64,000 nt of DNA, from assembly GCF_016793485.1 (NCBI RefSeq), contig NZ_JAEULZ010000001.1, positions 607,792 to 671,791 on the forward strand. Reading direction: 5' to 3'. The number at the start of each line of letters is the position of its first letter. The first letter of the stretch is position 1. Positions 1-8,217 of this stretch are shown here, piece after piece. The translations under genes were made by a program, and so were the position numbers. The stretch comes from Mesorhizobium sp. (GTDB lineage Bacteria > Pseudomonadota > Alphaproteobacteria > Rhizobiales > Rhizobiaceae). The notes beneath the pieces were generated by a model. The model was given only the letters and a program-made list of their open reading frames with translations, was not told the origin of the DNA and did no database searches.

Positions 1-415
1 CTTCGGTCACGAAGGTATCGACCAGCGGACGGCCCTTGGGCTTGGCATAGACCGTGGCGAAATGGGCTTTCGGCAGCATGGCGCGTACGATGCCGGCTGT
101 CTTACCGGTGTCGGTGAGGTCGTCGATGATCAGAACGCCTTCGCCCTCGTTTTCCGTCAGCGAGGGCGTGATCTCCTTGAGGACCGCGAGTTCGCCCTGC
201 GAGGTGTAGTCATGGTATGACGCGACACAGACGGTCTCGATGACGCGGATCCCGAGTTCCCGTGAGATGATGGCTGCGGGCACAAGACCGCCGCGCGTGA
301 TGCAGACGATCGCCTTCCACTGGCCGTTGACGCCCGAAAGCCGCCAGGCGAGCGCGCGCGCATCGCGGTGGAACTGGTCCCACGAAACCGGGAAAGCCTT
401 TTCGGGAAGCGACAT
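1..415 (-). CDS. gpt: Xanthine phosphoribosyltransferase (3' end cut by window)
   Basis: Purine salvage enzyme that transfers phosphoribose from PRPP to xanthine or guanine in the cytoplasm. The 138 visible residues start with [12 protein letters not shown] and include the type I PRTase signature [13 protein letters not shown] near residues 93-105, whose acidic pair and following loop bind [13 protein letters not shown] near residues 40-48 fits the pyrophosphate loop. The start is the ATG at 413-415. About 15-25 C-terminal residues should lie beyond the window. It is divergent in function from its neighbour and shows no operon link. The family call is firm; the xanthine rather than guanine preference is inferred from overall resemblance to rhizobial Gpt. 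Confidence 0.88.
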   Translation of the reverse strand, partial: MSLPEKAFPVSWDQFHRDARALAWRLSGVNGQWKAIVCITRGGLVPAAIISRELGIRVIETVCVASYHDYTSQGELAVLKEITPSLTENEGEGVLIIDDLTDTGKTAGIVRAMLPKAHFATVYAKPKGRPLVDTFVTE

Positions 416-522
416 GCGATTGCACTCCACTCGTTGGAATGCAGCCGGAATTAGCCGGGAAGCCGGGTTTCTGGCAAGTCCGAGATAGGGCCGTCGACCG
501 ATTGTCCGCAGCTAAACTTGCT

Positions 523-1347
523 TCAACGGGACAGAAAGGCGGTGACGGGCACGGACTGCAGGACGGTGCGGGTGACGCCGCCGAAGAGAAGCTGCTTCAG
601 CCACGAGTGGCTGTAAGCGCCGAGTACGAGCAGGTCTGCTCCGGTTTCCGCGAGACGGTTGCGGATGACATCGTCGGCCGCTAGCCCGCCGGACGCGGCA
701 TTGTGGATGGTCACGGCGACGCCATGCCGCTCAAGCGCGGCTGCGATGTCGACCCCGGGCTCGACATCGTCGGGACCTTCCGGAGGATCGACGAGCAACA
801 CTTCGACGCCTTCGGCCTCGATCAGGAAGGGCAGCGCGTCAAAGGTTGCGCGCGACGCTTCGCGGCTGCCGTTCCAGGCGACGACGACCCGGCGAAATGC
901 GGCGAGGGGCGGGGCCTCGCGCGGGGTGACCAGAACCGGGCGCCCTGCATCGAAGAGCAGCGCGTCGACATCCGGAGAGGCGCCGTCCTCGCCGCCCTGC
1001 GAGGCGACGACCAGATCGCAACTGCGCGCGCTGGCGATGCCGGAATGGGCGCTGTCGCCCGAAAAGCTCTCGAGGCTACGCCATTCGGCGGCGACGCCCG
1101 CGCCAGCGGTGCGCTCGCGAAACACGGCCTCGATCTTCTTCGACCGCTCGTCGTTGATCTCGCTGGTGGCCTGGATGAACTCGGCGTCGGGAAAACCGAT
1201 GGTCGAGGTGTAGGGGACCGGAAGCGCCTCGGCATGCAGGCCGATGAGATGGCTTTCGAAGCGCGCGGCAAGCGCGCCGGCACAGTCGCTGACGCGCTGC
1301 GCGTCCTCCTCGCTCTGGATGATGGCAAGAATGGTCTTGAAGGGCAT
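523..1347 (-). CDS. Universal stress protein with two Usp domains
   Basis: A 274-residue cytoplasmic protein of the tandem UspA type. The N-terminal half starts MPFKTILAIIQSEEDAQRV and the C-terminal half restarts at RRVVVAWNGSREASRA. The second half ends with LVLGAYSHSWLKQLLFGGVTRTVL, matching the G-2x-G-9x-G(S/T) type nucleotide-binding signature (the string is quoted here as LVLGAYSHSW then LLFGGVTRTVL). The first half lacks a clear ATP signature, which is common in double-Usp proteins. The start at 1345-1347 is chosen because GGAGGAAA lies just upstream; a longer frame exists but has no such site. It stands alone, with the CinA-type gene behind it on the same strand. Confidence 0.82.
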   Translation of the reverse strand: MPFKTILAIIQSEEDAQRVSDCAGALAARFESHLIGLHAEALPVPYTSTIGFPDAEFIQATSEINDERSKKIEAVFRERTAGAGVAAEWRSLESFSGDSAHSGIASARSCDLVVASQGGEDGASPDVDALLFDAGRPVLVTPREAPPLAAFRRVVVAWNGSREASRATFDALPFLIEAEGVEVLLVDPPEGPDDVEPGVDIAAALERHGVAVTIHNAASGGLAADDVIRNRLAETGADLLVLGAYSHSWLKQLLFGGVTRTVLQSVPVTAFLSR

Positions 1348-1488
1348 GGTTTCCTCCCTGAGGCGCGACGCCAAGATGCATCCACTCCGCTGTCACAGGC
1401 AAGGTGGGTGGGTGGCGCAACTTTGAACAAGAAACAAACGCTTTGGCGACCAGCGGCGTTCCGGCAGAACGGTTGTTTCGTTTGCGGA

Positions 1489-2226
1489 CTATTTCGCGGG
1501 CAGTGAGGCGACCATGGCTTCGACCGCCTGCCGCGCGGCGTCGAGCGCCTCCGGCGTGCGAGCGCGCACGACCAACTCGGTGTGGAAGCCGCCGTCGAGA
1601 TATTTCGGATAGGAGCCGATGATGGTGTCGGGATGCGCCTTCTGGATCTCGGCCAGCGGTCCGCCGATGATACCTTCGCCGTGCGGGCAGGGAACCGTCG
1701 CCGAAAGCAGTTTCGTGCCCGTGCGCAGCGTCGGGACGACATTGTCGAGCATCGCCTGGAAGATGGAGGGGACGCCGGCCATGACGTGGACGTTGCCGAT
1801 ACGAAAGCCGGGCGCGACCGAGACGGGATTGTCGATGTGCTCCGCGCCGACGGGCATGCGCGCCATGCGCTTGCGGGCCTCGTTGAACTCGATGTCGCGC
1901 TTTGCGTAGCTCTCGCCGAGCAAGGCCAAGGCCTTTGCGTCGTATTCGCAGGGAACGCCGAAGGCCTTCGCTACGGAGTCGGCGGTGATGTCGTCATGTG
2001 TCGGGCCGATGCCGCCGGTGGTGAAGACGTAATCGTAGCGGACGCGCAGCGCGTTGACGGCGACGACGATCTCGTCTTCCTCGTCGGGGACGACGCGCAC
2101 TTCCTTCAGGTCGATGCCGATCGCCGTCATGATGTCGGCGAGATGACCGATGTTGCGGTCCTTGGTGCGGCCCGAGAGAATCTCATCGCCAATGACGATC
2201 ATGGCGGCTGTGACGATATCGGACAT
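1489..2226 (-). CDS. CinA-type molybdopterin-binding domain protein
   Basis: A 245-residue protein consisting of one MoCF_biosynth/CinA N-terminal domain. The early motif VIGDEILSGRTKDRN and the motif FTTGGIGPTHDDIT are the classic signatures of this fold. Full-length CinA proteins carry a further C-terminal amidase domain; this one stops after the first domain, as do many alphaproteobacterial competence/damage-inducible A homologues. Related COG1058 domains act on nucleotide cofactor derivatives, but the reaction of this stand-alone form is not certain. It starts at 2224-2226 and faces away from wrbA. Confidence 0.8.
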   Translation of the reverse strand: MSDIVTAAMIVIGDEILSGRTKDRNIGHLADIMTAIGIDLKEVRVVPDEEDEIVVAVNALRVRYDYVFTTGGIGPTHDDITADSVAKAFGVPCEYDAKALALLGESYAKRDIEFNEARKRMARMPVGAEHIDNPVSVAPGFRIGNVHVMAGVPSIFQAMLDNVVPTLRTGTKLLSATVPCPHGEGIIGGPLAEIQKAHPDTIIGSYPKYLDGGFHTELVVRARTPEALDAARQAVEAMVASLPAK

Positions 2227-2403
2227 TCTGTGACCTCGGAGAGACTGACGTCACTTAGCGCGCAGCCCGGCGCGCCGCAACGCCTTCCATTCTGTGAACA
2301 ATCTGTCCGCGAACAGGCGGCTTCCATTGAACGATCAAGCCACTAGTTCTGCGATTGTGCGGCGCAGCAGGCGCCTGATGGATTTCACGCAGGAGTAAAG
2401 ACA

Positions 2404-3003
2404 ATGGCAAAAATTCTGGTGCTCTACTATTCGAGCTGGGGCCACATGGAGCAGATGGCGAAGGCTGCAGCCGAAGGCGCGAAGGACGCCGGCGCGGACG
2501 TGACGATCAAGCGCGTGCCGGAACTGGTGTCCGAAGACGTTGCCAAGGCAGCCTACTACAAGCTCGATCAGGAAGCGCCGATCGCCCAGCCGCTGGAGCT
2601 TGCCGACTACGACGGCATCATTCTTGGCGTCTCGACCCGCTACGGCTCGATGGCAGCGCAGATGAAGAACTTCCTCGACCAGACCGGCCCGCTCTGGGCT
2701 AAGGGCGCTCTGCTCAACAAGGTTGGCTCCGTGATGGCCTCGACTGCCACTCAGCACGGCGGCGCGGAACTCGCGCTCATCAATGCGCAGGTGTTCATGC
2801 AGCACCACGGCATGATCATCGTTCCGCTGTCCTACGCATACCAGGGACAGTCGGGCAACGACGTGGTGCGCGGCGGCGCGCCTTACGGCATGACGACGAC
2901 CTCGGACACCGACGGCTCGCGCCAGCCTTCCGCGCAGGAACTGGAAGGCGCAAAATTCCAGGGCAAGCGCGTTGCCGAGATCGCGGCCAAGCTGCACGGC
3001 TGA
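2404..3003 (+). CDS. wrbA: NAD(P)H:quinone oxidoreductase, WrbA type IV
   Basis: A 199-residue flavodoxin-like enzyme that reduces quinones by two electrons using FMN, limiting semiquinone stress in the cytoplasm. The FMN-phosphate loop [12 protein letters not shown] is at residues 8-19, the region [19 protein letters not shown] contributes the isoalloxazine site, and [10 protein letters not shown] near residue 118 is a WrbA hallmark. Length matches the family. The start at 2404 follows AGGAGTAAAGACA. An intrinsic terminator follows directly, so it is probably monocistronic. Confidence 0.92.
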   Translation: MAKILVLYYSSWGHMEQMAKAAAEGAKDAGADVTIKRVPELVSEDVAKAAYYKLDQEAPIAQPLELADYDGIILGVSTRYGSMAAQMKNFLDQTGPLWAKGALLNKVGSVMASTATQHGGAELALINAQVFMQHHGMIIVPLSYAYQGQSGNDVVRGGAPYGMTTTSDTDGSRQPSAQELEGAKFQGKRVAEIAAKLHG

Positions 3004-3026
3004 TTTCTGCTGAACTGGACTGTCGA

Positions 3027-3057
3027 GGGCGGCCCCGTTGAGGGCCGCCTTTCTCTT
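3027..3057 (+). terminator. Intrinsic terminator after wrbA
   Basis: A 7-bp GC-rich stem (GGCGGCC with GGCCGCC) around an 8-nt loop is followed by a T-rich run, 24 bases after the wrbA stop codon. Confidence 0.75.
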
Positions 3058-3115
3058 ATGTGCTTGTCGTCGACGCGGCCTTGGTTAGTTTGTGCCAATC
3101 ACGAACGGGGGCGGC

Positions 3116-4075
3116 ATGGCTTCGATCATCGGCTGGGTTCTCAGCGCAATCTTCCTGATCGTATTTCTCGCCGCCGGCTATTTCGTCCTGGCGACGCGGC
3201 GGATTGCCGAGCGTGCGGAGCGGACCATTCCACCTGCCGGAAAATTCATCGACATCGATGGCAATCGCATCCACTACGTCGAGCAGGGCGAGGGGAGGCC
3301 GATCGTGTTCGTCCACGGACTCGGCGGACAACTGCATCATTTCCGCCATCCGACCTTCCCGACCTTGCCCGGCTATCGTCTGATCGCATTGGACCGGCCG
3401 GGGTCAGGCTATTCGGTCCGTGCGGCGGGCTCGAGCGCGCGACTTCCGGAGCAGGCTAGGGTCGTTGCCGACTTCATCGCGACGCTCGGTTTGGAAAAGC
3501 CGCTGCTGGTCGGTCATTCGCTCGGGGGTGCTGTCGCGTTGACGTTGGCGCTGAACCATCCCGAGGCGATCTCCGGCGTCGTGACCCTGGCGCCGCTGAC
3601 CCACATGGAAGATGCCATCCGAGCCGAATTCAAGGCGCTCTACATCAAGTCGACGCCGAAGCGCTGGCTGATCGCGAATACGACGGCGGTGCCGGCGTCC
3701 CTGAAATACGCGCCGCAGACGCTCGACTTCGTATTCGGGCCGCAGAAATGGCCTGAGGACTACATTATTGCCGGCGGCGGCATGCTGGGCCTGCGGCCGA
3801 GCCATTTCTTTGCCACGTCAAGCGACATCGTGGCGATCGAGCAAGACCTCGGCGCAATAGAGAAACGCTACGGTGAGATCACCGTGCCGGCTGCGATGAT
3901 GTTCGGTTCGGGCGACCGGGTCCTCGACCACAAGCGGCACGGGCTGCCGATGCGCGACAAGATCGCCGGGCTCGACTTCGTATTGCTAGACGGACACGGG
4001 CACATGCTGCAGTTCATGGCGAAAGGGGAGGTCGCGGACCTGGTGAAACGCACGGCGCAGAAAGCGTTTTCCTGA
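3116..4075 (+). CDS. Alpha/beta hydrolase with N-terminal membrane anchor
   Basis: A 319-residue alpha/beta-hydrolase-fold protein. Residues 1-27 form a hydrophobic segment (IIGWVLSAIFLIVFLAAGYFVL) broken here as IIGWVLSAIF and LIVFLAAGYFVL, suggesting a membrane anchor. The oxyanion region is FVHGLGGQ, the nucleophile elbow is GHSLGG, the likely acid is the Asp in GSGDRVLDH, and the likely catalytic His is in DGHGHMLQ. The substrate cannot be told; such proteins are often annotated as esterases or epoxide-hydrolase-like. The start at 3116 follows GGGGGCGGC; an in-frame ATG 24 bases earlier has no ribosome site. Confidence 0.8.
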   Translation: MASIIGWVLSAIFLIVFLAAGYFVLATRRIAERAERTIPPAGKFIDIDGNRIHYVEQGEGRPIVFVHGLGGQLHHFRHPTFPTLPGYRLIALDRPGSGYSVRAAGSSARLPEQARVVADFIATLGLEKPLLVGHSLGGAVALTLALNHPEAISGVVTLAPLTHMEDAIRAEFKALYIKSTPKRWLIANTTAVPASLKYAPQTLDFVFGPQKWPEDYIIAGGGMLGLRPSHFFATSSDIVAIEQDLGAIEKRYGEITVPAAMMFGSGDRVLDHKRHGLPMRDKIAGLDFVLLDGHGHMLQFMAKGEVADLVKRTAQKAFS

Positions 4076-4076
4076 C

Positions 4077-4328
4077 CTAGGAATTGGGCTGGTTTACCGA
4101 AGCGGATTCAATTTGTTTGCCGCCCGCAGTCTTCCGCACGGAAGGCGCATCGAGCCTGTTGCGATAGATTCGCTCGAGAATCTCGCATGCGATGCGCGCG
4201 CGGTATTCTTCCCGCCCGCTGAGAACACAGCCCCCCAGCACCGCCGGCGCCGCACGCGTGTCGTCCCAGACCATCCATTTGCCCGATGGTTCTGGCAGGC
4301 ACCGAAATCTCTTGCCGCGCTCCTCCAT
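4077..4328 (-). CDS. Small hypothetical protein
   Basis: An 83-residue frame with a very good ribosome-binding site (GGAGGTGCGCA before the ATG at 4326-4328). The sequence reads KRFRCLPEPSGKWMVWDDT near the N-terminus and has a helical stretch EEYRARIACEILERIYRN. It has no signal peptide or membrane segment. I do not recognise a family. It ends one base from the hydrolase stop codon on the opposite strand, so the two genes converge. Confidence 0.6.
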   Translation of the reverse strand: MEERGKRFRCLPEPSGKWMVWDDTRAAPAVLGGCVLSGREEYRARIACEILERIYRNRLDAPSVRKTAGGKQIESASVNQPNS

Positions 4329-4528
4329 TGCGCACCTCCAAGACGGCCAAAACGCTTAACTTCGGCGTCGCGTATTTGGTTCATCTGCCACAAGGGGTAT
4401 GGTTACCAAAAGCTTGATATGGCTATGTTTTGCGAAGCGGGCTACCAAACGAAATACCCGTCTGGAAATGGCCGGACTTCGGCTGTATGATCCATCTGTT
4501 CGCGCCATGCTGGGGAGCTGTAGCGTCC

Positions 4529-4747
4529 ATGACTAGATATGTCGCCGTACAGGAGCCAACCTGTACGTGGGCGGTGTTCGATACGTTGAACGATCTGCCC
4601 GCGGAGTTTGACGGAGTGACCCTGATCGGTCTCGAGGAGGCGGAGGCACTGGAACTCGCCGCTTCCGCAAATGATCAGTGTTCCGACCGGTTGCGGGAAG
4701 CGCTGGCGCTGGGTAGGCTGAGGCTCGTCGCCACGAAGGCCGCCTGA
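4529..4747 (+). CDS. Small hypothetical protein
   Basis: A 72-residue acidic protein starting MTRYVAVQEPTCTWAVFDT and ending in a helical LREALALGRLRLVATKAA. GGGGAG lies about 12 bases before the chosen ATG; the same frame is open for 33 further codons upstream, so the start is uncertain. No motif is recognised. Confidence 0.5.
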   Translation: MTRYVAVQEPTCTWAVFDTLNDLPAEFDGVTLIGLEEAEALELAASANDQCSDRLREALALGRLRLVATKAA

Positions 4748-4924
4748 CGACTGTGAGCGGAAACCGGGCGCCCCGCGTTTCAACGGCGCCTTGCTTGTGT
4801 GTCAGGTTTTCAATCGAGCGAACGGCAGAAGGACTCCGGTCTCGCCCGGACTCGCTTGCACGTCTTTAACGAATTGCTGCGACACTCCGGACCTCGAAGC
4901 GACAATCACGCAGGGATGGGACGC

Positions 4925-5296
4925 ATGTCGAACGCTCTCAAAAAGATTAGCGCAGTGAAGACCTGCGTTCCACTGACGCTCGTCGCCGCGCTGGCGGCCG
5001 GATGTACGTCCATGCCCACGGACTATGCCGCGACTCTTTCCAAGCAGGATCCGAAATGGACGTCGCCGGAATGCCAGGAAATCCGGGCCACGGCCGCGAA
5101 CTACAAGGAACAGAAGGTCAATTGGGCGGCCGGCGCGCTCATCGGTCCATATGGGCTTGCGATCGTGGCCGCTGGCAAGGAGCATCAGGAAAAGCAGCGC
5201 GTGAAGATGGCTCGCGAAATGCATCTGGCATGTTCCAGCCAGCCGTTGCCGAAGAACCTGCAGGAGAGGCCGGCCACGCAGCAGAAGATCCGGTAG
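4925..5296 (+). CDS. Small secreted lipoprotein
   Basis: A 123-residue protein with a basic N-terminus, a hydrophobic stretch and the lipobox LAAGC around residues 20-24, which predicts lipidation and outer- or inner-membrane anchoring by signal peptidase II. The mature part has two cysteines (SPECQEIR and LACSSQP), possibly a disulfide in the periplasm, and a small hydrophobic patch AAGALIGPYGLAIVAAG. The start ATG at 4925 follows AGGGATGGGACGC. Function unknown. Confidence 0.7.
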   Translation: MSNALKKISAVKTCVPLTLVAALAAGCTSMPTDYAATLSKQDPKWTSPECQEIRATAANYKEQKVNWAAGALIGPYGLAIVAAGKEHQEKQRVKMAREMHLACSSQPLPKNLQERPATQQKIR

Positions 5297-5374
5297 AGAG
5301 TTATCGTCGGTGCAACCGATGCGCGGTTTTCTACTGTTGACGAACACACCCGAGTAGTTGCAAGCCAAAGCCGC

Positions 5375-5460
5375 GCGGACGTGGCGGAACTGGTAGACGC
5401 AAGGGACTTAAAATCCCTCAGCCACTGGCTATGCGGGTTCGATTCCCGCCGTCCGCACCA
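5375..5460 (+). tRNA. tRNA-Leu(TAA), attachment site of the element
   Basis: An 86-nt cloverleaf with acceptor strands GCGGACG (5375-5381) and CGTCCGC (5450-5456), an encoded CCA, a long class II variable arm and the anticodon loop CTTAAAA, so anticodon TAA reads UUA. The 3' half from 5405 is repeated exactly at 22845-22900, so the integrated element regenerates an intact tRNA. Confidence 0.95.
5405..5460 (+). repeat. attL: 56-bp direct repeat
   Basis: The tRNA-Leu segment from GACTTAAAATCC to the CCA end is identical to 22845-22900. Sequences diverge at once on both sides of each copy. This is the typical product of site-specific integration by a tyrosine recombinase into the 3' part of a tRNA gene. 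Confidence 0.93.
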
Positions 5461-5525
5461 TATTGAAATTGCTTAATAAAATGCCTTTTGGAGATCGGTA
5501 CGCCTCCGAAACGGTTATGTGTACG

Positions 5526-5545
5526 GGGTAGCCGTGAGGGTATCC
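5526..5545 (+). promoter_or_regulatory. Putative integrase arm-type site, left end
   Basis: GGGTAGCCGTGAGGGTATCC matches 18 of 20 bases of the motif at 22705-22724 near the integrase gene. Placement just inside each end of the element suggests recombinase or accessory-factor binding; this role is inferred. Confidence 0.5.
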
Positions 5546-5676
5546 TTTGCGGCATTAGCGTTGCCCGCTGGCGGGGCGGCGGCATCGGCTGTCTCGCCTC
5601 ATCCTTCGCTGTACGGTGCCAATTGCGGCGCCAAACTGTTGGTGGTTGGATGGATGCTCCACTAAGGGAGGGGAAG

Positions 5677-5859
5677 ATGGGCGACAGCAAAAGCGCCTTC
5701 ACGCCGGAAGAGGTGGAAGCCGAGAACCGTCGACGTCGCAGGGGCCAGACTGTGTCGAGTCAGCGCCCAACCTATGAATGTGTTCATTGCCACTCGACGT
5801 TCAGCGCAGGTGGCGACCCTTCGGTCCCACTTTGCGATTACTGCCTTCATAGTGACTAG
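5677..5859 (+). CDS. Small zinc-ribbon protein
   Basis: A 60-residue protein. The N-terminal half is charged (AENRRRRRGQ) and the C-terminal half carries two CxxC knuckles, CVHCH and CDYC, 18 residues apart, which predict one bound zinc. The start at 5677 follows GGGAGGGGAAG. It is the first gene of the element at its left end. Function unknown; DNA or protein binding is plausible. Confidence 0.65.
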   Translation: MGDSKSAFTPEEVEAENRRRRRGQTVSSQRPTYECVHCHSTFSAGGDPSVPLCDYCLHSD

Positions 5860-5921
5860 ATCAGGACTGCTGGACCGCTCGCTCGCTTGCTTTGATTGTG
5901 ACCCGCACAATGGAGACGAAA

Positions 5922-6128
5922 ATGGCAATTCCGAAGGCGTTGTCCGAGGACAAGGTCAAAGAGCATGCAGAGCTCTACGAGAAGTTCGCAGCTGCTGTGG
6001 CGCATGCGGGCGAAATGCTCAAGCAGCACGGAATGAAGTCCCGCGAATTTGAGGAAGCCGACAAGAGTGCCGGCCTAATCGCCGAAGACATCCATCGCCT
6101 GATTGGACGGCGGCATTGGATGGGCTGA
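5922..6128 (+). CDS. Small helical hypothetical protein
   Basis: A 68-residue, largely alpha-helical protein (KVKEHAELYEKFAAAVAHA, then EEADKSAGLIAEDIHRL). GGAG lies 6 bases before the chosen ATG. It lies between two other small rightward genes of the element. No family recognised. Confidence 0.6.
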   Translation: MAIPKALSEDKVKEHAELYEKFAAAVAHAGEMLKQHGMKSREFEEADKSAGLIAEDIHRLIGRRHWMG

Positions 6129-6192
6129 ACAGTTCCAGCCCCGCCTCACGGGATGCCCTTCGAGCATTTGAATCATACGACAAGGAGGAGCA

Positions 6193-6408
6193 ATGACAGA
6201 CTATGGCAGCTTGATTAAGTGGTGCGAGCAGGAGATTGCCGAACTGCGCAAGAGCATCGAGGCGATCGAAAACGGCCACGTTCGCCACCATCGCAAGGTC
6301 GCACCAGAGACGACTTTCACGGATACCACCGACAGCGTGCTCGATCACGACAAGGCAACAGTGACATATCTTGAGGGCTTGGTAACCGCCCTTCGCGCCA
6401 AAGCCTAG
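6193..6408 (+). CDS. Small coiled-coil hypothetical protein
   Basis: A 71-residue protein with a strong ribosome site (AAGGAGGAGCA). The N-terminal half EQEIAELRKSIEAIEN is a predicted coiled coil, and the C-terminus is helical. No known domain is visible. It ends just before the leftward terminator that closes the opposing operon. Confidence 0.62.
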   Translation: MTDYGSLIKWCEQEIAELRKSIEAIENGHVRHHRKVAPETTFTDTTDSVLDHDKATVTYLEGLVTALRAKA

Positions 6409-6417
6409 TGCAAAGAA

Positions 6418-6446
6418 AAGGCCCGGCCACCTGAGCAGCCGGGCCA
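6418..6446 (-). terminator. Intrinsic terminator for the leftward 7495-6469 operon
   Basis: An 8-bp GC stem (GGCCCGGC with GCCGGGCC) around a 10-nt loop is followed, in the minus direction, by TTTTCTTT. It lies 23 bases past the last minus-strand stop codon. Confidence 0.65.
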
Positions 6447-6468
6447 ATGTTCCCGACGTCGGGAAGTT

Positions 6469-6540
6469 TCAGCCGATCATCCAGCGGCAATACAGCCCCA
6501 TGGCGATCGACAGGCCGTAGAGCACGTCGAAGTAGGTCAT
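6469..6540 (-). CDS. 23-residue membrane micropeptide
   Basis: A 23-codon frame, MTYFDVLYGLSIAMGLYCRW and three more residues, that could span a membrane once. Its ATG overlaps the stop codon of the preceding gene (ATGA), which suggests coupled translation, and the operon terminator follows. Too short for a family assignment. Confidence 0.4.
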   Translation of the reverse strand: MTYFDVLYGLSIAMGLYCRWMIG

Positions 6541-6827
6541 GCCTTTCGCCTGCGCACGAACGGCTCCTGCTCGCGCTCCAGATAGATGGACACCACCGCG
6601 CCAGCCGGGTCGCGTCCTTCCAACATCAGCGAGTTGCAGACCCATCCGCCCTTGATGGTCGGATCGATCGCCTTTGCGTCTGCGACGAACTGGCAGGCGA
6701 GCTCGTTCAGATGCGCGTCGATGCTCGCTTCGGACTTCATGTTCCGATAGACGCGGCCGAGGGCGGGTGAGATTGCGGTTGTGCTGGCTGCTGCTGCGCC
6801 GGCCGCGAGGACAGTCCTGCGGGTCAT
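6537..6827 (-). CDS. Small protein with Tat-like signal
   Basis: A protein of 96 residues from the ATG that overlaps the upstream stop (ATGA). The N-terminus TRRTVLAAGAAAAST carries a twin-arginine followed by a hydrophobic stretch and an Ala-rich cleavage region, so export is likely. The mature part ELACQFVADAKAIDPTIKG and VVSIYLEREQEPF shows no known domain. A start two codons earlier (6831-6833) is possible. It is the middle gene of a three-gene leftward operon in the element. Confidence 0.6.
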   Translation of the reverse strand: MTRRTVLAAGAAAASTTAISPALGRVYRNMKSEASIDAHLNELACQFVADAKAIDPTIKGGWVCNSLMLEGRDPAGAVVSIYLEREQEPFVRRRKA

Positions 6828-7495
6828 GCCCATGGCATCCTCCAGAAGTCCTTGGCCGACAGAGCGGATGGAGGCCCTATGCGAGCCACGCCGGGCCTGA
6901 TGATGGTCAGTTCGTCGGGATCGCGCCGGGGTTTCTTGACCCTGGACAACAGCTCGTGCGCCTCACGCTTGCCGCTGCCGTCGAAATGAAGCTGCCCGAG
7001 GTCAGCCCCGTTCGGATCGCCCGCAGGATCGTAGCTGTAGACCGGAGCAAGGCCTTTGCGGTGCTCCTCGTCGTTCCCCTGGCCGTCCCGCTCCCGCCAG
7101 CCAAGGAACGGTTCGGAATCGCCATCGTCCTCGCGGTCGTCCTTCCCACCTTGTGCCCAATGCTCTTGCGAACAAGGATAGCGTACCTCCTGCGCGCCGA
7201 GCGACGGTTCATCGTCGCCGTTGGCCTCACCGCAATCATCTTCCTCGGCGTCCTCGTACGGCTGATCGGTCTTCTGGCAGCCGTTCGGATAGGACTGGTC
7301 GAACTCGTCGCCGTTCAACTCCAGATCAGGGTCCGGCTCCATGTCATCGAGCATGTTGATCAGCTTCTCGATGCTGGTGGAGATCGAGGCGCGGTCCTTT
7401 CCATCTACGGTCAAGAAGAACACGCCATTGGCTTCTGCCAGGGCAGCGGCCGCGTAGGCTTGCCCCTTGTTCGTCAGGTCTATGTCGGTTTGCAT
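6824..7495 (-). CDS. Acidic phage-type hypothetical protein
   Basis: A 223-residue protein, strongly acidic in the middle (DMEPDPDLELNGDE, EDAEEDDCGEANGDDE). The C-terminus LTIIRPGVARIGPP is more conserved-looking. The ATG at 7493-7495 is preferred because GAGAG precedes it; 24 more codons are open upstream and would run into the operator-like dyad. It heads the leftward operon that ends at 6418. The function is unknown; such acidic proteins in phages may mimic DNA, which is only a guess. Confidence 0.55.
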   Translation of the reverse strand: MQTDIDLTNKGQAYAAAALAEANGVFFLTVDGKDRASISTSIEKLINMLDDMEPDPDLELNGDEFDQSYPNGCQKTDQPYEDAEEDDCGEANGDDEPSLGAQEVRYPCSQEHWAQGGKDDREDDGDSEPFLGWRERDGQGNDEEHRKGLAPVYSYDPAGDPNGADLGQLHFDGSGKREAHELLSRVKKPRRDPDELTIIRPGVARIGPPSALSAKDFWRMPWA

Positions 7496-7536
7496 TGTCG
7501 TCTCTCGGTCTGGAGCCGGCTTCTGAAGGCCGGCGA

Positions 7537-7560
7537 AAGTGTCCAGAGTTCTGGATACTT
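7537..7560. promoter_or_regulatory. Operator-like dyad upstream of the leftward operon
   Basis: Half-sites AAGT-g-TCCAG and CTGGA-t-ACTT flank a 4-bp centre, giving nine symmetric pairs with one mismatch. It sits about 40 bp upstream of the start at 7495, a suitable place for a repressor site. Confidence 0.45.
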
Positions 7561-7906
7561 TCATCACTGGTGGCGGACCAGTAGCCGGGGGTTCAGAACA
7601 CGCCGAGAGACGTGCGCGACGCTTTTAGGGGTCACCCCCACTGGACAGAACGGCGCCCCCCGGCCATATAGGTCGGGTCGCATCCGAGCCGCCAAGCTCG
7701 TGCGTCGAAAGACGACAAGTTGTCATCTTTCATTCACCGCCGCCCTACGCCGCCAAGCGTCGGGCAATCCTGCCAAGGATGTGTGCGGTTATCTCGGTCC
7801 GGGTTCTGACGCCCACGGACACGATGTTCCTGTTCGGTTAAAAAAGCAAGAACTCCCCTCGGGGAGCGCGCTTGCGTTCGTCGCGCCGCCGCGACATGCT
7901 GCCCGC
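7561..7906. other. Intergenic stretch between divergent genes
   Basis: About 345 bp. An open + frame runs through it, but no ribosome site or conserved feature supports coding. A short hairpin (CTCCCC/GGGGAG near 7856-7869) is followed by TTCTTGCTTTTTT on the minus strand. Presumably it contains the promoters of the flanking divergent genes. Confidence 0.4.
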
Positions 7907-8107
7907 ATGATGCACAAGATCATCATGGGGCTCGGGGGAGCTACCGCAGCGCTCGGGGTATTCTTCTGGGTCATGGCCGTGGTGACGACAGCGCTAGGTA
8001 CGCTGTCTGCGCCGATCGTCCAGCCTATTGCAGCCGGTGGCGGCCTGGTGCTTGCTGGCGCTGCCGTCTACGCGCTGGGCGCCATCCTCGGGAAGCGCGA
8101 GGCCTGA
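7907..8107 (+). CDS. Small two-helix membrane protein
   Basis: A 66-residue protein, MMHKIIMGLGGATAALGVFF at the start, with two hydrophobic segments (residues 5-30 and 38-60) and a basic C-terminus GKREA. No clear ribosome site is seen and the second ATG could be used. It could be a phage-type small membrane protein, but no lysis gene partners it, so a holin role is not supported. Confidence 0.45.
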   Translation: MMHKIIMGLGGATAALGVFFWVMAVVTTALGTLSAPIVQPIAAGGGLVLAGAAVYALGAILGKREA

Positions 8108-8125
8108 AAGCGACATGGGAGGGGA

Positions 8126-8197
8126 ATGCAAATGCGCGACTACGAACAAGAAGAGTTCAACGACTTCCTCAAGCAGCTAATCGACGTCGATGCCTGA
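8126..8197 (+). CDS. 23-residue acidic micropeptide
   Basis: A 23-codon frame with a strong ribosome site (GGGAGGGGA) reading MQMRDYEQEEFNDFLKQLID plus three residues. It is amphipathic and acidic. The strong initiation signal is the main evidence; a second in-frame ATG lies two codons on. Confidence 0.4.
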   Translation: MQMRDYEQEEFNDFLKQLIDVDA

Positions 8198-8217
8198 AGC
8201 AGCCAGCGCTGGGCATC

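Noticed and set aside
6674-8107. A 477-codon + strand frame
   Set aside because: Most of it is antisense to the acidic phage gene and crosses the operator dyad. Only the last 66 codons are supported.
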